A stretch of 17,003 nt of DNA from Actinobacteria bacterium UBA3120 (GTDB lineage Bacteria > Actinomycetota > Actinomycetes > S36-B12). A program made the position numbers and the translations under genes. The first letter of the stretch is position 1; the number at the start of each line of letters is the position of its first letter. The notes under the pieces were generated by a model. It saw nothing but the letters and a program-made list of their open reading frames with translations. It made no database searches and was not told the origin of the DNA. Location of the stretch: positions 1 to 17,003 of the forward strand of contig DEZY01000084.1 in NCBI GenBank assembly GCA_002365735.1. Reading direction: 5' to 3'. Below, one piece after another: positions 1 to 7,964 of the stretch.

Positions 1-180
1 GGCAAAGCGAAAGAGACCGGTAGAGGTGCTTGGGTGCATCTCAACTTCGAGTGTCTTTCTCTCTCCTTGACACGGCGAGCATGGAGTAGGGCCTTAAAAC
101 AAGGGTCCCAACTAGATTGCTCCGAACTGAACGACCTCAGTAGGTCACCCGACCTCGCTAAGAACAGGCTGAATGGCTAA
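1..180 (+). CDS. rnpM: YlxR/RnpM family RNA-binding protein, C-terminal part (5' end outside window)
   Basis: Frame 1 is open from the first base to TAA at 178-180 (59 residues). It reads GRGAWVHLNFECL, then a basic stretch TRRAWSRALKQG, then LDCSEL. This is the C-terminal half of the YlxR fold, which family members show as GRGAW-H-…-CL-…-R-AF-RALR. YlxR (RnpM) is a small nucleic-acid-binding protein reported to bind RNase P RNA, and it is usually encoded between nusA and infB; infB follows here, which supports the call. The frame has no start codon inside the window, so the gene is cut by the window edge, not truncated in the genome. Some family members have Phe where Trp28 sits in this fragment. 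Family assignment is firm; the precise function is inferred from homologues. Confidence 0.85.
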   Translation, partial: GKAKETGRGAWVHLNFECLSLSLTRRAWSRALKQGSQLDCSELNDLSRSPDLAKNRLNG

Positions 181-233
181 TGGAATCCTTATGAGTGGCT
201 CGAAATGAGCCTCGTTTGTAGGTAACGGCACCC

Positions 234-257
234 CCTGCCTGGGTGTGCCCAGACAGG
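234..257 (+). promoter_or_regulatory. Hairpin sequestering the infB ribosome binding site
   Basis: Bases 234-237 (CCTG) pair with 254-257 (CAGG), and 239-243 (CTGGG) pair with 248-252 (CCCAG). There is one C·A mismatch (238/253) and a TGTG loop (244-247). The 3' arm covers the AGG of the AGGAG Shine-Dalgarno at 255-259, which lies 4 nt before the GTG at 264. Nine base pairs, eight of them G-C rich, should compete with 30S binding. The pairing is read directly; a regulatory role is inference. Confidence 0.4.
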
Positions 258-263
258 AGAATT

Positions 264-2855
264 GTGGCTGGAAAACCACGCGTACATGAGATTGCCGCTG
301 AATTAGGCATTGACTCAAAGCGCACGCTGGAGAAGCTAAAAGAAATCGGCGAGTTCGTCAAGGGACCATCTTCGACCGTTGAGCCTCCGGTGGCCAGAAA
401 GCTTAAGGCTGCCTTTGCCGAAGAGGGCGTTGTGCCCGTTGCCAAAGAAGAAAAGCCCGCAGCGCCAGCTAAGCCCGTTGCTGCCCCCGTCGCTGCGCCG
501 GCGGCGCCTTCCGCTGAGCCCGAGGCGCCCCCTGCTGCTGCAACAGAGCCAGTGGCCGACCCTAACGCCCCAAAGCCTTCAGCCACGGGTATTCCCCGGC
601 CTGGAAATAACCCCTTTTCCTCCAACCAGGGCATGGCCAAGTCGGGTATTCCCCGGCCAGGAAATAACCCTTTTGCTTCCGCACAGGGCATGGGTCGTCC
701 AGCACCAGGCCGCCCCGGTCAAGGTGCCACCCCACGTCGTCCTGATGACCGTCCCGGTGGGACTAGACCACCCTTCCAGCAGCGCACCGGTGGCCCGGGC
801 CGTCCCGGCGGAGCTGGACCCGGCGGAGGACCTGGTGCCGGTGGTGGAGATGCAGCTCGTCCCGGCAGTGGCCGTCCCGGTGTTGGTGGCCGCGGACGCG
901 GTCCCGGTGGCGGAACAGCAGGAGCTTTCGGTCGCGGTCGTTCAAAGAGCAGATCGCGAAAGTCGAAGCGCACCAAGCGCCAAGAATATGAAATGCGCGA
1001 AGCCCCCAGTATTGGCGGCGTATCGATTCCTCGCGGAAACGGCAAAACTGTAATTCGCTTGCGCCAGGGCGCATCTATGAACGATTTCGCCGACAAGATT
1101 GAAATCATGACCGGCGTTCCGGTTCCCCCCGGCAACTTGGTCACCGTGTTGTTCCAATTGGGTGAGATGGCTACGGCCACCGAATCCTTGGATGCGGCAA
1201 CCTTCGAGGTTCTGGGCTCTGAGCTGGGTTACTCGGTGGAGATTGTTTCGCCCGAGGATGAGGACAAAGAACTCTTAGAGAGCTTCCAGATTGATCTCGA
1301 TGAGGAAGAAGACGAAGAAGATTTGGTCATTCGTCCACCGGTAGTGACTGTTATGGGTCACGTTGACCACGGTAAGACTCGACTACTGGACGCAATCCGC
1401 AAGACGAATGTCGCATCTGTCGAGGCCGGTGGCATCACCCAACACATTGGCGCCTACCAGGTGATTGCCCATTCCCCCGATGGTGAACGCCCGATTACCT
1501 TCATTGACACACCCGGCCATGAGGCGTTTACGGCCATGCGTGCACGAGGTGCTGAAGTCACCGATATCGCGATTTTGGTGGTGGCGGCCGACGACGGCGT
1601 AAAGCCGCAAACGATTGAAGCGCTCAACCACGCCCAAGCAGCCGGTGTCCCCATTGTGGTTGCCGTTAACAAGATTGATAAAGAGGGCGCGGATCCGACG
1701 AAAGTGCGGGGACAACTCACCGAATACGGGTTAGTAGCCGAAGATTTCGGCGGCGACACGATGTTTGTTGACGTATCCGCCAAAAACAATATTGGAATCG
1801 AGTCACTACTTGAGGCCGTGTTGTTGACGGCAGATGCAGCGCTCGATCTGCACGCAAATCCACACCAGGACGCACAAGGTGTTGCAATCGAGGCACATCT
1901 GGATCGCGGTCGTGGTCCGGTGGCAACAGTTCTGGTGCAACGCGGAACACTGCGTCCGGGTGATTCGATTGTGGCCGGAGACGCGTTTGGTCGTGTTCGA
2001 GCGATGCTCGACGACCAAGGAAATACTGTGGCCACCGCTGGGCCTTCTGCCCCAGTCCAAGTGCTCGGACTGACGTCGGTTCCGGGAGCTGGCGACAGCT
2101 TCTTGGTGGTCAGGGAAGACCGGATTGCTCGCCAGATTGCGCAAACGCGCCAGGCGCGCGAACGCAATGCCATGCTGGCAAAGAATCGAGTAAAACGTTC
2201 ACTCGAGGACTTCTTAGAGTCAATTGAACGCGGCGAAGTGTCAGAACTCACTTTGATTCTTAAGGGTGACGTGTCAGGGTCGGTTGAGGCTCTCGAAGAC
2301 GCGCTAGTCAAGATTGACGTTGGCGAAGAAGTGTCATTGCGGGTAATTCACCGGGGGGTCGGTGCAATCACCAAGAGTGATGTCACGCTCGCCAGCGCAT
2401 CTAAAGCAATCATTATTGGCTTCAACGTACGACCTGAAGGAAAAGTTGCCGAATTCGCAACCCATGAAGGCGTCGACGTGCGGTACTACAGCATCATCTA
2501 CCAGGCCATTGACGAAATCGAAGCAGCCCTTAAGGGAATGCTCAAGCCCGAGTTCGAAGAAATCCAACTCGGAACGGCCGAAGTGCGTGATGTTTTCAAA
2601 TCGTCCAAATTCGGAACGATCGCAGGTTGCTTGGTTCGCAGTGGTGAGGTTCGACGCAACAGCAAAGCACGATTGGTGCGCGACAGTGCTGTTGTCGCTG
2701 ACAATTTGACAATTGCGACCCTTCGCCGTTTCAAGGACGATGCTACTGAGGTTCGCGAAGGATTCGAGTGCGGTATCAATCTCGGTTCCTATCAGGATGT
2801 CAAGGTCGACGATGTAATCGAAACGTTTGAAATGCGTGAAAAGCCACGCAAGTAG
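264..2855 (+). CDS. infB: Translation initiation factor IF-2
   Basis: IF-2 is the GTPase that places fMet-tRNA on the 30S subunit and promotes subunit joining. The GTG at 264 (863 aa) is preferred over in-frame GTG 243 because AGGAG lies at 255-259 and the product then begins [16 protein letters not shown], as homologues do. Residues 1-50 form the IF2N domain ([21 protein letters not shown]). About residues 55-230 are a low-complexity Pro/Ala then Gly/Arg linker containing two [10 protein letters not shown] repeats, followed by a second conserved N-domain. The GTPase motifs are GHVDHGKT (365-372), DTPGHEAF (415-422) and NKID (469-472). Domains II-IV fill the rest and end in MREKPRK. Length and linker are typical of actinobacteria. 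All G motifs are intact. rbfA starts 16 bp after the stop, and ylxR ends 83 bp before the start. Confidence 0.97.
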   Translation: MAGKPRVHEIAAELGIDSKRTLEKLKEIGEFVKGPSSTVEPPVARKLKAAFAEEGVVPVAKEEKPAAPAKPVAAPVAAPAAPSAEPEAPPAAATEPVADPNAPKPSATGIPRPGNNPFSSNQGMAKSGIPRPGNNPFASAQGMGRPAPGRPGQGATPRRPDDRPGGTRPPFQQRTGGPGRPGGAGPGGGPGAGGGDAARPGSGRPGVGGRGRGPGGGTAGAFGRGRSKSRSRKSKRTKRQEYEMREAPSIGGVSIPRGNGKTVIRLRQGASMNDFADKIEIMTGVPVPPGNLVTVLFQLGEMATATESLDAATFEVLGSELGYSVEIVSPEDEDKELLESFQIDLDEEEDEEDLVIRPPVVTVMGHVDHGKTRLLDAIRKTNVASVEAGGITQHIGAYQVIAHSPDGERPITFIDTPGHEAFTAMRARGAEVTDIAILVVAADDGVKPQTIEALNHAQAAGVPIVVAVNKIDKEGADPTKVRGQLTEYGLVAEDFGGDTMFVDVSAKNNIGIESLLEAVLLTADAALDLHANPHQDAQGVAIEAHLDRGRGPVATVLVQRGTLRPGDSIVAGDAFGRVRAMLDDQGNTVATAGPSAPVQVLGLTSVPGAGDSFLVVREDRIARQIAQTRQARERNAMLAKNRVKRSLEDFLESIERGEVSELTLILKGDVSGSVEALEDALVKIDVGEEVSLRVIHRGVGAITKSDVTLASASKAIIIGFNVRPEGKVAEFATHEGVDVRYYSIIYQAIDEIEAALKGMLKPEFEEIQLGTAEVRDVFKSSKFGTIAGCLVRSGEVRRNSKARLVRDSAVVADNLTIATLRRFKDDATEVREGFECGINLGSYQDVKVDDVIETFEMREKPRK
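588..701 (+). repeat. Two-copy 57-bp in-frame tandem repeat in infB
   Basis: Two consecutive 57-bp units (588-644 and 645-701) each encode [10 protein letters not shown] followed by a degenerate tail ending near QGM (19 residues per unit). The first about 35 bases are almost identical between units, differing at a few positions such as T615/A at the matching place of unit two and one C/T. This looks like recent duplication or conversion inside the flexible linker. [12 protein letters not shown] repeats are a known variable feature of actinobacterial IF-2. Confidence 0.75.
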
Positions 2856-2871
2856 CTCAAGGAGAGTCATC

Positions 2872-3297
2872 ATGGCCAGTGAAGCGCGTGCGCGAAAGTT
2901 AGCCGATCGAATCAAAGTCATAGTTGCACAGACTTTGGATACACGGATCAAAGATCCGCGTATGGGTTTCATCACGATCACAGACGTCCGACTTACTCCA
3001 GATTTGCGCGACGCCAGCGTGTTTTATACGGTGCTTGGAACCCAAGAGGAACGGGAGTCCACCGCCGCCGCGTTGGCCTCGAGTAAAGGCATGCTGCGAA
3101 CCGAAGTGGGCAAGGGAACCGGGGTTAAATTCACTCCATCGCTGGAGTTTGTCCTAGATGCGATCCCCGAGAATGCGGCCCACGTCGAGCAACTCTTGCG
3201 AGAGGCCGCCGCGGCTGACGCACGTGTGCATGAGCAAGCGAGAGGCGCTAATCATGCGGGGGATGTAAACCCGTATCGCGAAACAGAAGGCGATTAG
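2872..3297 (+). CDS. rbfA: 30S ribosome-binding factor A
   Basis: RbfA is a KH-fold maturation factor that binds the 30S subunit near the 5' end of 16S rRNA and is needed for late assembly, especially in the cold. The ATG at 2872 is chosen because AAGGAG sits at 2859-2864. An upstream in-frame ATG at 2827 would overlap infB and has no conserved sequence. The 141-aa product starts MASEARARKLADRIKVIVAQ and continues with RIKDPRMGFITITDVRLTPDLRDASVFYTVLG, the core RbfA signature, then LRTEVGKGTGVKFTPSLEFVLD. The C-terminal tail is acidic and variable, as usual. It lies 16 bp after infB and 6 bp before truB, so it is very probably co-transcribed. The usual downstream nanoRNase (DHH-type) gene of many actinobacteria is absent. 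Confidence 0.95.
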   Translation: MASEARARKLADRIKVIVAQTLDTRIKDPRMGFITITDVRLTPDLRDASVFYTVLGTQEERESTAAALASSKGMLRTEVGKGTGVKFTPSLEFVLDAIPENAAHVEQLLREAAAADARVHEQARGANHAGDVNPYRETEGD

Positions 3298-3303
3298 CAA
3301 CCC

Positions 3304-4239
3304 ATGGGGACTAGCGCCGCCACTGTGCAGGGGCCCGCAGGTGTGCTGTTGGTGGACAAGCCCGCGGGCATCACCTCACATGATGTAGTTGCTCGGGTAC
3401 GCCGAATATTTAATACTCGCAAAGTGGGCCACGCGGGAACGCTGGACCCGATGGCTACGGGTGTGTTGGTGCTGGGAATTAATTCGGGCACTCGGTTACT
3501 TGGTCACCTCACGACGTCTCATAAGAGGTATCTCGGCACGATCCGATTGGGCGCGGCGAGTTCAACAGATGACCGAGAAGGAGAATTGGGACCTCTCACC
3601 AACGCGAGTGAACTTCATGCCGACGAGATCGAGTCGGCGCTTGACAAGTTACGTGGTGAAATTTTGCAACGGCCTAGTTCAGTGAGTGCGATCAAAATCG
3701 ATGGCCGCCGAGCATACGCCCGGGTGAGAGATGGCCAAGTGGTTGAAATTCCTGAGCGAAATGTCACCGTGTTCAATCTTGAGGTCGTGCACATGGTCTC
3801 ACATGGGGAATTCCTTGATATTGAAATTGATGTCACGGTGTCATCCGGTACCTATATTCGAGCCATCGCTCGAGATTTAGGGGACGGGCTGGGCGTGGGT
3901 GGGCATCTCATCGCGTTGCGCCGCACTTCGGTGGATGCATTCGACCAAAAAGCTGCGCACAATTTGGACTTGTTAGAAAGTGCAGCTGATCCATGGGTGC
4001 ATTCGCTCTCACTTGCTGAAGTGGCTGGCCTGACCTGGCCGATCTTCGATGTGGGTGTGGATCAGGGCGCGGCCGTGCGTATGGGGCAAAGAATTCCTTG
4101 GCCCGATGTTTTTACTCAACCAACGATCGCCTTAATTGATCCCGAAGGAACACTGGCAGCCCTTGCACAGAAAGTCGATGAGAGGTGCGCATATATTGCA
4201 GTCTTTCCCAGCAGCGCCCAGTCACCCAGTACCCTTTGA
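3304..4239 (+). CDS. truB: tRNA pseudouridine(55) synthase TruB
   Basis: This enzyme isomerises U55 in the T-loop of tRNAs to pseudouridine and also acts as a tRNA chaperone. The 311-aa protein opens with GVLLVDKPAGITSHDVV. The catalytic motif is GHAGTLDPMATGVL, with nucleophile Asp48. RYLGTIRLGAASSTDD, PSSVSAIKIDGRRAYARVRDG and SSGTYIRAIARDLG follow; these are the substrate-binding motifs of the TruB family. The C-terminus ends in AYIAVFPSS, the usual end of the actinobacterial C-terminal domain. ATG 3304 lies 6 bp after the rbfA stop. The nearest Shine-Dalgarno-like sequence, AGAAGG, is about 13 nt upstream inside rbfA, so translation is probably coupled. Its 3' end overlaps the longest possible ribF frame by 55 bp. 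Confidence 0.96.
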   Translation: MGTSAATVQGPAGVLLVDKPAGITSHDVVARVRRIFNTRKVGHAGTLDPMATGVLVLGINSGTRLLGHLTTSHKRYLGTIRLGAASSTDDREGELGPLTNASELHADEIESALDKLRGEILQRPSSVSAIKIDGRRAYARVRDGQVVEIPERNVTVFNLEVVHMVSHGEFLDIEIDVTVSSGTYIRAIARDLGDGLGVGGHLIALRRTSVDAFDQKAAHNLDLLESAADPWVHSLSLAEVAGLTWPIFDVGVDQGAAVRMGQRIPWPDVFTQPTIALIDPEGTLAALAQKVDERCAYIAVFPSSAQSPSTL

Positions 4240-5144
4240 ACGTGAGCACATCTAAGTCATTGGTTTGCATTGGTATTTTTGACGGAGTTCACCTAGGCCA
4301 TCAGGCCCTCGTCACAGCGGCAAAGAGAGCTGCAACAAAAGCAGGACTTGGCTTGACAGTGTGCACCTTTGATCCGCATCCGAATGCAGTCGTGCGGCCG
4401 GGCCATGCGCCCAAGTTAATTAGTAATCTGGCTCACCGCAAGGAATTACTCACGCAAATTGGTGTTGATTACATCGAAGTTGTTTCTTTTACACCCGAAC
4501 TAGCCAACTTGACCCCTTTGGAATTTTCACGTGATTTTCTCCGTGACCGTTTAGGAGCGCAGATCGTCTGGGTAGGTGCGAATTTCACATATGGTCGAAA
4601 CGGCAGTGGAGATGCGAGCACGCTCACGGAAAATGGAATTGAGTTGGGCTTCTCGGTAAAGATCTTTGATTTGGTTCAGTCTGATGGAACCATCTCCTCG
4701 ACCCGAATTCGCGAGTTAGTCGGATCCGGGAAAGTTCACTTGGCCGCAGAGATGCTGGGCAGGAATTTTATTCTCAGCGGAGAGGTGGTCAAGGGGGACC
4801 GGCGCGGACATGAACTGGGCTACCCGACCGCAAACCTAGACTGGGATGACCAGCTACTCGTCCCCGCAGATGGCGTGTACGCAGGCTACGTGATTGTGTC
4901 AGGTGATCGGCTTCCCGCGGCCATTTCGGTAGGAACGAATCCACAATTTCAGGGAAGAAGCCAGCGTGTGGAGGCCTACGTACTGAATCGAACCGACCTT
5001 GAGCTTTACGGGGCACGCGTTGGGGTGGAGTTCGCCGAATTTATCCGGCCTCAGGAAGTGTTTGGGAGCTTGGACGACTACTTGGTGCAAATCGGAGTCG
5101 ATGTAGCAAGGGTTTCAGAACTACTCCGGCCAGAGCCAGCGTGA
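4185..5144 (+). CDS. ribF: Bifunctional riboflavin kinase / FMN adenylyltransferase
   Basis: RibF converts riboflavin to FMN and FMN to FAD. Numbering from GTG 4185 (319 aa), the N-terminal nucleotidyltransferase domain has GIFDGVHLGHQ (30-40), the HxGH-like site, and later ISSTRIR. The C-terminal kinase domain has GDRRGHELGYPTANL (204-218), the ATP/flavin-binding motif, followed by DGVYAGYV and SVGTNPQF. The start is ambiguous. GTG 4185 overlaps truB by 55 bp but supplies VRIYCSLSQQRP, which resembles the first helix of homologues. GTG 4242 lies 2 bp after the truB stop and would leave only about seven residues before the first strand, but it has a TACCCT box 6 nt upstream. Neither has a clear Shine-Dalgarno. 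Catalytic motifs are unaffected. FAD from this enzyme would serve the flavin-dependent ThyX encoded downstream. Confidence 0.94.
   Translation: MRIYCSLSQQRPVTQYPLNVSTSKSLVCIGIFDGVHLGHQALVTAAKRAATKAGLGLTVCTFDPHPNAVVRPGHAPKLISNLAHRKELLTQIGVDYIEVVSFTPELANLTPLEFSRDFLRDRLGAQIVWVGANFTYGRNGSGDASTLTENGIELGFSVKIFDLVQSDGTISSTRIRELVGSGKVHLAAEMLGRNFILSGEVVKGDRRGHELGYPTANLDWDDQLLVPADGVYAGYVIVSGDRLPAAISVGTNPQFQGRSQRVEAYVLNRTDLELYGARVGVEFAEFIRPQEVFGSLDDYLVQIGVDVARVSELLRPEPA
4230..4235 (+). promoter_or_regulatory. Possible -10 box for a leaderless ribF transcript
   Basis: TACCCT fits the actinobacterial TANNNT -10 pattern and ends 6 nt before the in-frame GTG at 4242, a spacing that puts the transcription start on or next to that codon. 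No good -35 is visible. It lies inside the truB coding end, so it may be chance. Confidence 0.25.
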
Positions 5145-5170
5145 TCAAGTCGGGCAGAGAATGCTAAGGT
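5142..5170 (+). promoter_or_regulatory. Candidate promoter for rpsO
   Basis: TAAGGT (5165-5170) is a TANNNT -10 box preceded by TGC, giving an extended -10. A weak -35 (TGATCA, 5142-5147; half match to TTGACA) sits at 17-bp spacing. A start near 5177 would leave a leader of about 100 nt containing the stem at 5189-5243. The promoter overlaps the ribF stop codon, so rpsO may also be read from upstream. Confidence 0.4.
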
Positions 5171-5188
5171 TGCGGAACTAGACGGTTT

Positions 5189-5243
5189 GGAGGCGGGCGC
5201 TTCCAGATTCGTGTCAATGAAATCAGTGCCCACCTCGGCCTCC
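5189..5243 (+). promoter_or_regulatory. Structured rpsO leader, possible S15 autoregulatory RNA
   Basis: GGAGGC (5189-5194) pairs with GCCTCC (5238-5243). Immediately inside, GGGCGC (5195-5200) pairs with GTGCCC (5226-5231), including one G-U pair; a 6-nt bulge (5232-5237) separates the two stems on the 3' side. The 12-bp stem ends 36 nt before the rpsO ATG. Ribosomal protein S15 is known to repress its own mRNA through leader structures that differ between phyla, and the G-U next to G-C pairs resembles an S15 contact site. The pairing is seen directly; the regulatory role is inferred. Confidence 0.4.
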
Positions 5244-5279
5244 TTCGTGTGGTCGATAAGGCGCGTTCGAGAGGAATAA

Positions 5280-5549
5280 ATGCCGTTAGACACTGCTGTA
5301 AAGCAAGAGATTATTGCCGAATACGGCACCAAACCCGGTGATACGGGTTCACCCGAAGTGCAGATTGCGATGCTTACCCGTCGAATCACAGACCTCACCG
5401 GACATTTGAAGACCCACAAGCACGATCATCACAGCCGTCGTGGACTTCTGCTCATGGTCGGTCAACGGCGCCGGCTACTCAACTACCTCACAAAAACGGA
5501 CATTCACCGTTACCGCTCGATTATTGAGCGTCTCGGTTTGCGCCGATAA
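5280..5549 (+). CDS. rpsO: 30S ribosomal protein S15
   Basis: S15 is a primary 16S rRNA-binding protein that nucleates the central domain of the 30S subunit. The 89-aa product has the full family length and signatures: [20 protein letters not shown], then [36 protein letters not shown], ending [12 protein letters not shown] 5280 is preceded by GAGGAA at 5271-5276. A 135-nt gap from ribF carries a plausible promoter and a structured leader. The gene is followed by an 8-bp hairpin and then the pnp leader, the same rpsO-pnp pairing seen in many bacteria, including E. coli. Confidence 0.98.
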   Translation: MPLDTAVKQEIIAEYGTKPGDTGSPEVQIAMLTRRITDLTGHLKTHKHDHHSRRGLLLMVGQRRRLLNYLTKTDIHRYRSIIERLGLRR

Positions 5550-5560
5550 CTTCACACTGT

Positions 5561-5583
5561 GCGGCAGCGATTGTAGCTGCCGC
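5561..5583 (+). terminator. Hairpin after rpsO without a U-tract
   Basis: GCGGCAGC (5561-5568) and GCTGCCGC (5576-5583) form a perfect 8-bp GC-rich stem with a 7-nt loop, 11 nt after the rpsO stop. The next bases (CGCGTAAAG) contain no T-run, so it would be a weak or actinobacterial-type terminator, or a 3'-end stabiliser. Some read-through into pnp is likely. Confidence 0.5.
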
Positions 5584-5595
5584 CGCGTAAAGTTG

Positions 5596-5624
5596 TTGAG
5601 CCAAGCCAATTGAAACAAAATAAT
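5596..5624 (+). promoter_or_regulatory. Candidate pnp promoter
   Basis: TTGAGC (5596-5601, 4/6 to TTGACA) and AATAAT (5619-5624, 5/6 to TATAAT) are separated by exactly 17 bp in an AT-rich patch unlike its surroundings. The predicted start is near 5631, directly before the 5' arm of the leader stem at 5635. This mirrors the separate pnp promoter between rpsO and pnp in E. coli. Confidence 0.5.
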
Positions 5625-5634
5625 GCAATTAATC

Positions 5635-5765
5635 AGACACTTTCGGTGCACCGCGGATGTCGGTCCTCGGTAGTGATTTTCGGGTGAAAGCACCCGCGAA
5701 TCTCGATCGGAGACCGCCGAACATGGCGGCAGTGCAAAAGTGTCTCAAACAATGTAAGGAGACAC
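5635..5765 (+). promoter_or_regulatory. pnp 5' leader with long-range stem and competing anti-SD hairpin
   Basis: AGACACTTT (5635-5643) pairs perfectly with AAAGTGTCT (5737-5745). After a CGG bulge, TGCA (5647-5650) pairs with TGCA (5733-5736), giving 13 bp that close a domain of about 110 nt. Inside it are CGGGTG/CACCCG (5681-5686/5691-5696, AAAG loop) and CCGCC/GGCGG (5714-5718/5725-5729). The 3' arm GTGTCTC (5740-5746) can instead pair with GAGACAC (5759-5765), covering part of the AAGGAG Shine-Dalgarno at 5756-5761. The two pairings are mutually exclusive. E. coli pnp is autocontrolled through RNase III cleavage of a comparable leader stem; a similar role here is inference. Confidence 0.5.
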
Positions 5766-5768
5766 CCT

Positions 5769-7964
5769 ATGCAGGCAAATATTGTATCTGCAAGCGCCGT
5801 TATTGATAACGGCAAATTTGGTACCAGAACGATTCGATTTGAAACAGGACGGTTCGCCCGTCAAGCTGCTGGCTCCGTGTGTGCGTATCTCGACGAAGAA
5901 ACAATGTTGCTCAGTGCGACTACCGCGGGAAAGCACCCCAAAGACCAACTTGATTTCTTCCCACTCACGGTTGACGTTGAAGAGCGCATGTATTCCGTGG
6001 GCCGGATTCCGGGCTCATTCTTCCGCCGTGAAGGACGCCCCAGCGAAGATGGAATCCTGACGTGCCGGTTGATCGACCGGCCACTTCGCCCAACCTTCAA
6101 AAAAGGCTTGCGCAACGAAGTTCAGGTTGTAGTCACCGTAATGTCTTTGAACCCTAAGGACCTCTACGACGTACTGGCCATCAATGCAGCATCTGCCTCA
6201 ACTCAGCTCAGTGGACTGCCATTCACCGGCCCCATCGGTGGTGTGCGCGTAGCGCTGATCGGTGGCCAATGGGTGGCATTTCCCACCCATGAGCAACTCG
6301 AAGAAGCAGTGTTCGACATGGTAGTTGCCGGTCGGGTTGCTGGCGACGACGTCGCGATCATGATGGTTGAAGCCGAGGCCACTGAACGCACGATGGAACT
6401 GGTGGCTGGCGGGGCGACCGCTCCCACCGAGGAAGTTGTTGCCCAGGGACTTGATGCATCGAAGAAGTTCATTAAGGCACTATGCGAGGCCCAGAGCGAA
6501 CTCGCGAAGACGGCCGCAAAGCCAGTTGGTGACTTCCGAGTTTTCTTGGAATACGAGGATGACGTGTATGCGGCCGTTGAAGAAATTGCCGAGAAGCCGG
6601 TTATCGAAGCCCTCACCATTGTTTTTAAAGCAGAGCGTGAAGATCGCCTCGACGAGATCAAGGCAGACGTCCTTGCAGCACTCGGTAAGAAATTTGAGGG
6701 ACGCGAAAAGGAAGTCAGCGCGGCGCTTCGCTCAGTCACCAAAAATTCGGTGCGTCAACGCGTACTCACTGACGGTGTCCGCATTGATGGGCGTGGTTTG
6801 GCAGACATCCGCACACTGTCAGCGGAAGTCGACGTAATTCCCCGAGTTCATGGTTCAGCGCTATTCGAACGTGGCGAAACGCAGATCCTTGGAGTCACAA
6901 CTCTGAACATGCTTCGCATGGAGCAGCAACTGGACACACTCAACCCTGAGAGTCGCAAGCGCTATATGCACAATTACAACTTCCCGCCTTACTCAACTGG
7001 CGAGACCGGCCGAGTGGGTTCGCCTAAGCGCCGCGAAATTGGACATGGTGCTCTCGCTGAGCGTGCACTTATGCCGGTTCTGCCCACTCGTGAGGAATTC
7101 CCTTATGCAATTCGCCAGGTGTCTGAAGCACTGGGATCAAATGGTTCAACGTCGATGGGCTCCGTATGCGCATCGACCATGTCACTTCTCAATGCGGGGG
7201 TGCCCTTGAGAGCACCTGTTGCTGGTATCGCCATGGGCCTGATTTCGGGGACCGTTGACGGGGAACAGAAATTTGTTGCCTTGACCGACATCCTGGGCGC
7301 CGAAGACGCATTTGGTGATATGGACTTCAAAGTTGCCGGAACTCGCAACTTTGTGACAGCTTTGCAGCTGGATACAAAGCTTGACGGAATCCCAGCTGAA
7401 GTACTTGCGAGTGCATTGACTCAGGCACGCGACGCCCGGTTCACCATCTTGGATGTTATGAACGAAGCAATCGATAATCCGGATGAAATGGCGGCAACGG
7501 CGCCTCGAGTGATTTCGGTTACGGTTCCCGTTGACAAGATCGGTGAGGTAATTGGCCCAAAGGGCAAAATTATTAAACAGATTCAAGAGGAAACCGGCGC
7601 TGACATCAGCATCGAGGACGACGGCACCATTTACATTGGAGCTACCGATGGTCCTTCGGCAGAAGCCGCTCGCAATGCAATTAATCAAATTGCAAACCCA
7701 ACCATGCCAGAGGTGGGGGAGCGGTACTTGGGAACCGTCGTGAAAATTGCTGCCTTCGGTGCATTTATCTCGCTGGTGCCAGGCAAAGACGGTCTGATGC
7801 ATATTTCTGAAGTGAAGAAACTTGCGGGTAAGGGACGGATCGAGAGTGTTGAGGAAGTTCTCAAAGTCGGCGACAAGATCCAGGTTGAGATCAAGGAGAT
7901 TGACCCCCGTGGGAAGCTTTCTCTGATCGCAGTTCCTGCAGAAAGCGCCGTTTCGGCCGAATAA
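5769..7964 (+). CDS. pnp: Polyribonucleotide nucleotidyltransferase (PNPase)
   Basis: PNPase degrades RNA 3'-to-5' by phosphorolysis and can add heteropolymeric tails; it works as a trimer. ATG 5769 has AAGGAG at 5756-5761. The 731-aa protein has the standard order: first RNase PH domain (about 15-150), helical linker, second RNase PH domain (about 330-560) with [18 protein letters not shown] and the active-site GDMDFK (Asp517, Asp519, Lys521), KH domain with [16 protein letters not shown] (about 595-609), and an S1 domain from about 650 ([23 protein letters not shown]). The C-terminus lacks any long extension. Its TAA overlaps the next gene's ATG by one base, indicating translational coupling. 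The long structured leader suggests autoregulation. In mycobacteria this gene is also called gpsI. Confidence 0.98.
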   Translation: MQANIVSASAVIDNGKFGTRTIRFETGRFARQAAGSVCAYLDEETMLLSATTAGKHPKDQLDFFPLTVDVEERMYSVGRIPGSFFRREGRPSEDGILTCRLIDRPLRPTFKKGLRNEVQVVVTVMSLNPKDLYDVLAINAASASTQLSGLPFTGPIGGVRVALIGGQWVAFPTHEQLEEAVFDMVVAGRVAGDDVAIMMVEAEATERTMELVAGGATAPTEEVVAQGLDASKKFIKALCEAQSELAKTAAKPVGDFRVFLEYEDDVYAAVEEIAEKPVIEALTIVFKAEREDRLDEIKADVLAALGKKFEGREKEVSAALRSVTKNSVRQRVLTDGVRIDGRGLADIRTLSAEVDVIPRVHGSALFERGETQILGVTTLNMLRMEQQLDTLNPESRKRYMHNYNFPPYSTGETGRVGSPKRREIGHGALAERALMPVLPTREEFPYAIRQVSEALGSNGSTSMGSVCASTMSLLNAGVPLRAPVAGIAMGLISGTVDGEQKFVALTDILGAEDAFGDMDFKVAGTRNFVTALQLDTKLDGIPAEVLASALTQARDARFTILDVMNEAIDNPDEMAATAPRVISVTVPVDKIGEVIGPKGKIIKQIQEETGADISIEDDGTIYIGATDGPSAEAARNAINQIANPTMPEVGERYLGTVVKIAAFGAFISLVPGKDGLMHISEVKKLAGKGRIESVEEVLKVGDKIQVEIKEIDPRGKLSLIAVPAESAVSAE

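Noticed and set aside
197..211. GGCTC/GAGCC small hairpin after ylxR as a terminator or attenuator
   Set aside because: Five base pairs with no proper T-run; the SD-covering hairpin downstream is the stronger structure.
379..1053. Long +2 frame open reading frame (224 aa) and several minus-strand frames within infB
   Set aside because: They are shadows of the GC-rich, repetitive IF-2 linker; the peptides are Pro/Arg/Val-rich with no domain, and the IF-2 frame is certain.
1454..2311. 285-aa minus-strand frame opposite infB
   Set aside because: It is Ser/Ala/Arg-rich without any motif and lies fully opposite the IF-2 GTPase and domain II coding region.
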